DNA of 5,923 nucleotides from a bacterium (GTDB taxonomy: Bacteria > Pseudomonadota > Gammaproteobacteria > Burkholderiales > Methylophilaceae): the NCBI GenBank assembly GCA_027310505.1, contig DAIDAS010000189.1, positions 1 through 5,923 on the forward strand, written 5' to 3'. This document shows positions 4,506-5,923 of the stretch, in pieces. Below the pieces are notes generated by a model that saw only the letters and a list, made by a program, of their open reading frames with translations, had not been told where the DNA came from and ran no database searches. Both the position numbers and the translations under genes were made by a program. How positions within the stretch are numbered: the stretch's first letter is position 1; each line of letters opens with the position of its first letter.

Positions 4506-5843
4506 ATGAATAGGGATCAGTACAAACGTCGCATCGAGGATATAGAAGGCCACTATATCTCCCCGGATCAGTTGTGCATCGGGCTTTACGTTCATCTCGA
4601 TCTCGGTTGGATGAAGCATCCATTTGCCTTTAGCAACTTCAAGATCAAGAACGAAGAGCAACTCCAGAAGATTCGTGGGCTGAACCTGAAGAAAATACGG
4701 TTCGACCCGCAGCGCAGCGATGTCGTGCCTGAATTCCCCAAAACGGTCGCGGTCACCCCTGTGCAGCCAGCTTCGTCACCGAAGCCTGCCACGGCGCAGG
4801 ACCTGTTGCAGCGTTCGGCGCGCCTCAAGCAGTTGAATGAGTCCATACTCGAGAGCGAGTCCGAGTTCGCAAAAAACGCGATCAGGGTGCGCGAAGCGGT
4901 GCGGAATCTTTCCTACCATCCGGAACAATCCAGGGAAGAGGCCGAAAATCTGGTCAAGGGGTGGGTGAATTCCGTGATCACGGAAAGCGATGTTGTGCTG
5001 CATGGAATCAGCAGCAACAAACGCGGTCACGAAAACTTTGTTCATCCGTTCAACGTGACCGTGCTGGCGCTGATGCTGGCCAAATCGCTCGACATGAAAG
5101 AGGATGAGGCCGGCATGCTGGGCGTGGCGGCGATGTTCCACGATGTGGGGAAAGAAGAAACCCCGAAGAACAAGTCGTTCATCGATATGCATTGCGAGGT
5201 TGGTGCGGGCATTGCGCAGCGCTCCGGTTTGTCCGAGCGTGTTTCCAGAATCATTCTGCAACACCATGAATGCATGGATGGTTCCGGCTTTCCGAAGCGC
5301 CTCAGGGATAACGGAATCGACCCGCTGGCACGTGTGCTGGCGCTCGTGAACCACTACGACAACCTCTGCAACCCCTCTAATCCGGCGGATGCCATGACGC
5401 CCTACGAGGCCTTGGCAAAAATGTATGTGACCCAGTCGGAGAAGTTCGATCCGACGATGCTCAAGGTTCTGGTCAAGTCGCTGGGAGTTTATCCGCCCGG
5501 CAGTATCGTTCAGCTCTCCAACGGCATGTATGGCATCGTCCTGACCGTTAATTCAGACAAGCCGCTGCTGCCACTCGTCATGGTTTACATGCCTGAGGTG
5601 GCGCGCGAAACGCCTGTGGTCGTCGATCTCGGTGAGGAGGTAAATCTTACGATCAAGAAATGCCTGCGGCCCGAACATTTGCCCAAAGAGGCGTTTGACT
5701 ACCTGGCCCCACGCAAGCGGTTCAGCTATTATTTCCTGAAGACAGAAAACCTGCACGGCCCGCAAACAGGTTCGAAATCCGCACCCTCGAGCGAGAGAAT
5801 CCAGCGGGATGTTGCCCAAGAGGCACAGATGCGTCGAGCCTGA
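4506..5843 (+). CDS. DUF3391/HD-GYP domain protein, predicted cyclic di-GMP phosphodiesterase
   Basis: The product has 445 residues. Residues about 17-70 match the DUF3391 domain that often precedes HD-GYP domains (ISPDQLCIGLYVHLDLGWMK, ending KKIRFDP). A Pro-rich linker (about 75-97) and a helical, probably coiled region (about 98-160) follow. Residues about 165-345 are the HD-GYP domain, with H180, the HD pair 212-213 in HDVGK, H229 in HCEVG, HHE at 253-255, DGSGFP at 258-263 and D285 in NHYDNL. All expected metal ligands seem present; the signature reads GFP in place of GYP. Such enzymes split cyclic di-GMP to pGpG or GMP and usually favour motility over biofilm. There is no membrane segment, so it is cytoplasmic. 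The cyclic di-GMP riboswitch in its leader implies control by its own substrate. The tail after about 410 is hydrophilic and not recognised. Confidence 0.93.
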   Translation: MNRDQYKRRIEDIEGHYISPDQLCIGLYVHLDLGWMKHPFAFSNFKIKNEEQLQKIRGLNLKKIRFDPQRSDVVPEFPKTVAVTPVQPASSPKPATAQDLLQRSARLKQLNESILESESEFAKNAIRVREAVRNLSYHPEQSREEAENLVKGWVNSVITESDVVLHGISSNKRGHENFVHPFNVTVLALMLAKSLDMKEDEAGMLGVAAMFHDVGKEETPKNKSFIDMHCEVGAGIAQRSGLSERVSRIILQHHECMDGSGFPKRLRDNGIDPLARVLALVNHYDNLCNPSNPADAMTPYEALAKMYVTQSEKFDPTMLKVLVKSLGVYPPGSIVQLSNGMYGIVLTVNSDKPLLPLVMVYMPEVARETPVVVDLGEEVNLTIKKCLRPEHLPKEAFDYLAPRKRFSYYFLKTENLHGPQTGSKSAPSSERIQRDVAQEAQMRRA

Positions 5844-5923
5844 GCGCCGGGAATGGAAAAGATAGTGCCGGGGCGCGCATCAGGCTTAACCCGGGCGGGT
5901 GTCTTGCTCTAACTTTTTCAACC
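5844..5923. other. Downstream end of window, no feature recognised
   Basis: The 80 bases after the HD-GYP stop hold no clear terminator. GCGCC (5844-5848) and GGCGC (5872-5876) could pair weakly, but no T tract follows. CTTTTTC at the very end is not preceded by a stem. Whether another gene follows in the same transcript cannot be seen. Confidence 0.4.

Noticed and set aside
4776..5354. Leftward open frame of 192 codons inside the HD-GYP gene
   Set aside because: His/Arg/Gln-rich antisense shadow of a clearly conserved domain; no family resemblance.

Overview
The window looks like chromosomal DNA of a Gram-negative proteobacterium, most likely a betaproteobacterium. A YaeQ protein, a Tim44-like membrane protein next to a DUF2127 protein, and a DUF3391/HD-GYP protein are a combination common in Nitrosomonadales/Gallionellaceae-type genomes. 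The lineage is inferred from protein style; there is no rRNA or housekeeping marker to fix it.

Layout. Positions 1-66 carry the last 15 codons and right end of an apparent IS3-family insertion sequence. It cuts off a leftward gene (45-248) of which only the two-transmembrane N-terminus of a sensor-type membrane protein remains. About 200 AT-rich bases without genes follow. At 450-495 lies the 3' part of a tRNA gene with a CAU anticodon (tRNA-Ile2/Met type). It starts abruptly at the anticodon loop and keeps the T arm, the acceptor strand, CCA and a terminator. This is what the far attachment site of an element integrated in a tRNA gene looks like, so positions 1 to about 449 are probably the end of an integrated element and the older chromosome starts to the right.

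Positions 515-3030 hold four leftward genes: a 73-residue secreted Ala/Lys-rich peptide with a strong UUCG-loop terminator, yaeQ, a Tim44-like membrane-anchored protein, and a DUF2127 four-helix membrane protein. The last two are 33 bases apart and probably co-transcribed.

Positions 3294-5843 run rightward. First comes an ankyrin-repeat protein with an uncharacterised N-terminal module. Next come a promoter and a well-formed class I cyclic di-GMP riboswitch (GEMM-I, about 4179-4263). After a further leader of about 240 bases there is a DUF3391/HD-GYP protein, a predicted cyclic di-GMP phosphodiesterase.

The most interesting unit is the riboswitch plus phosphodiesterase: an RNA that senses cyclic di-GMP sits ahead of an enzyme expected to destroy it, which would form a direct feedback circuit. 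The leader contains a possible anti-aptamer pairing, a competing hairpin, and two short overlapping reading frames of uncertain status. No CRISPR array, phage structural gene or defence system was seen.
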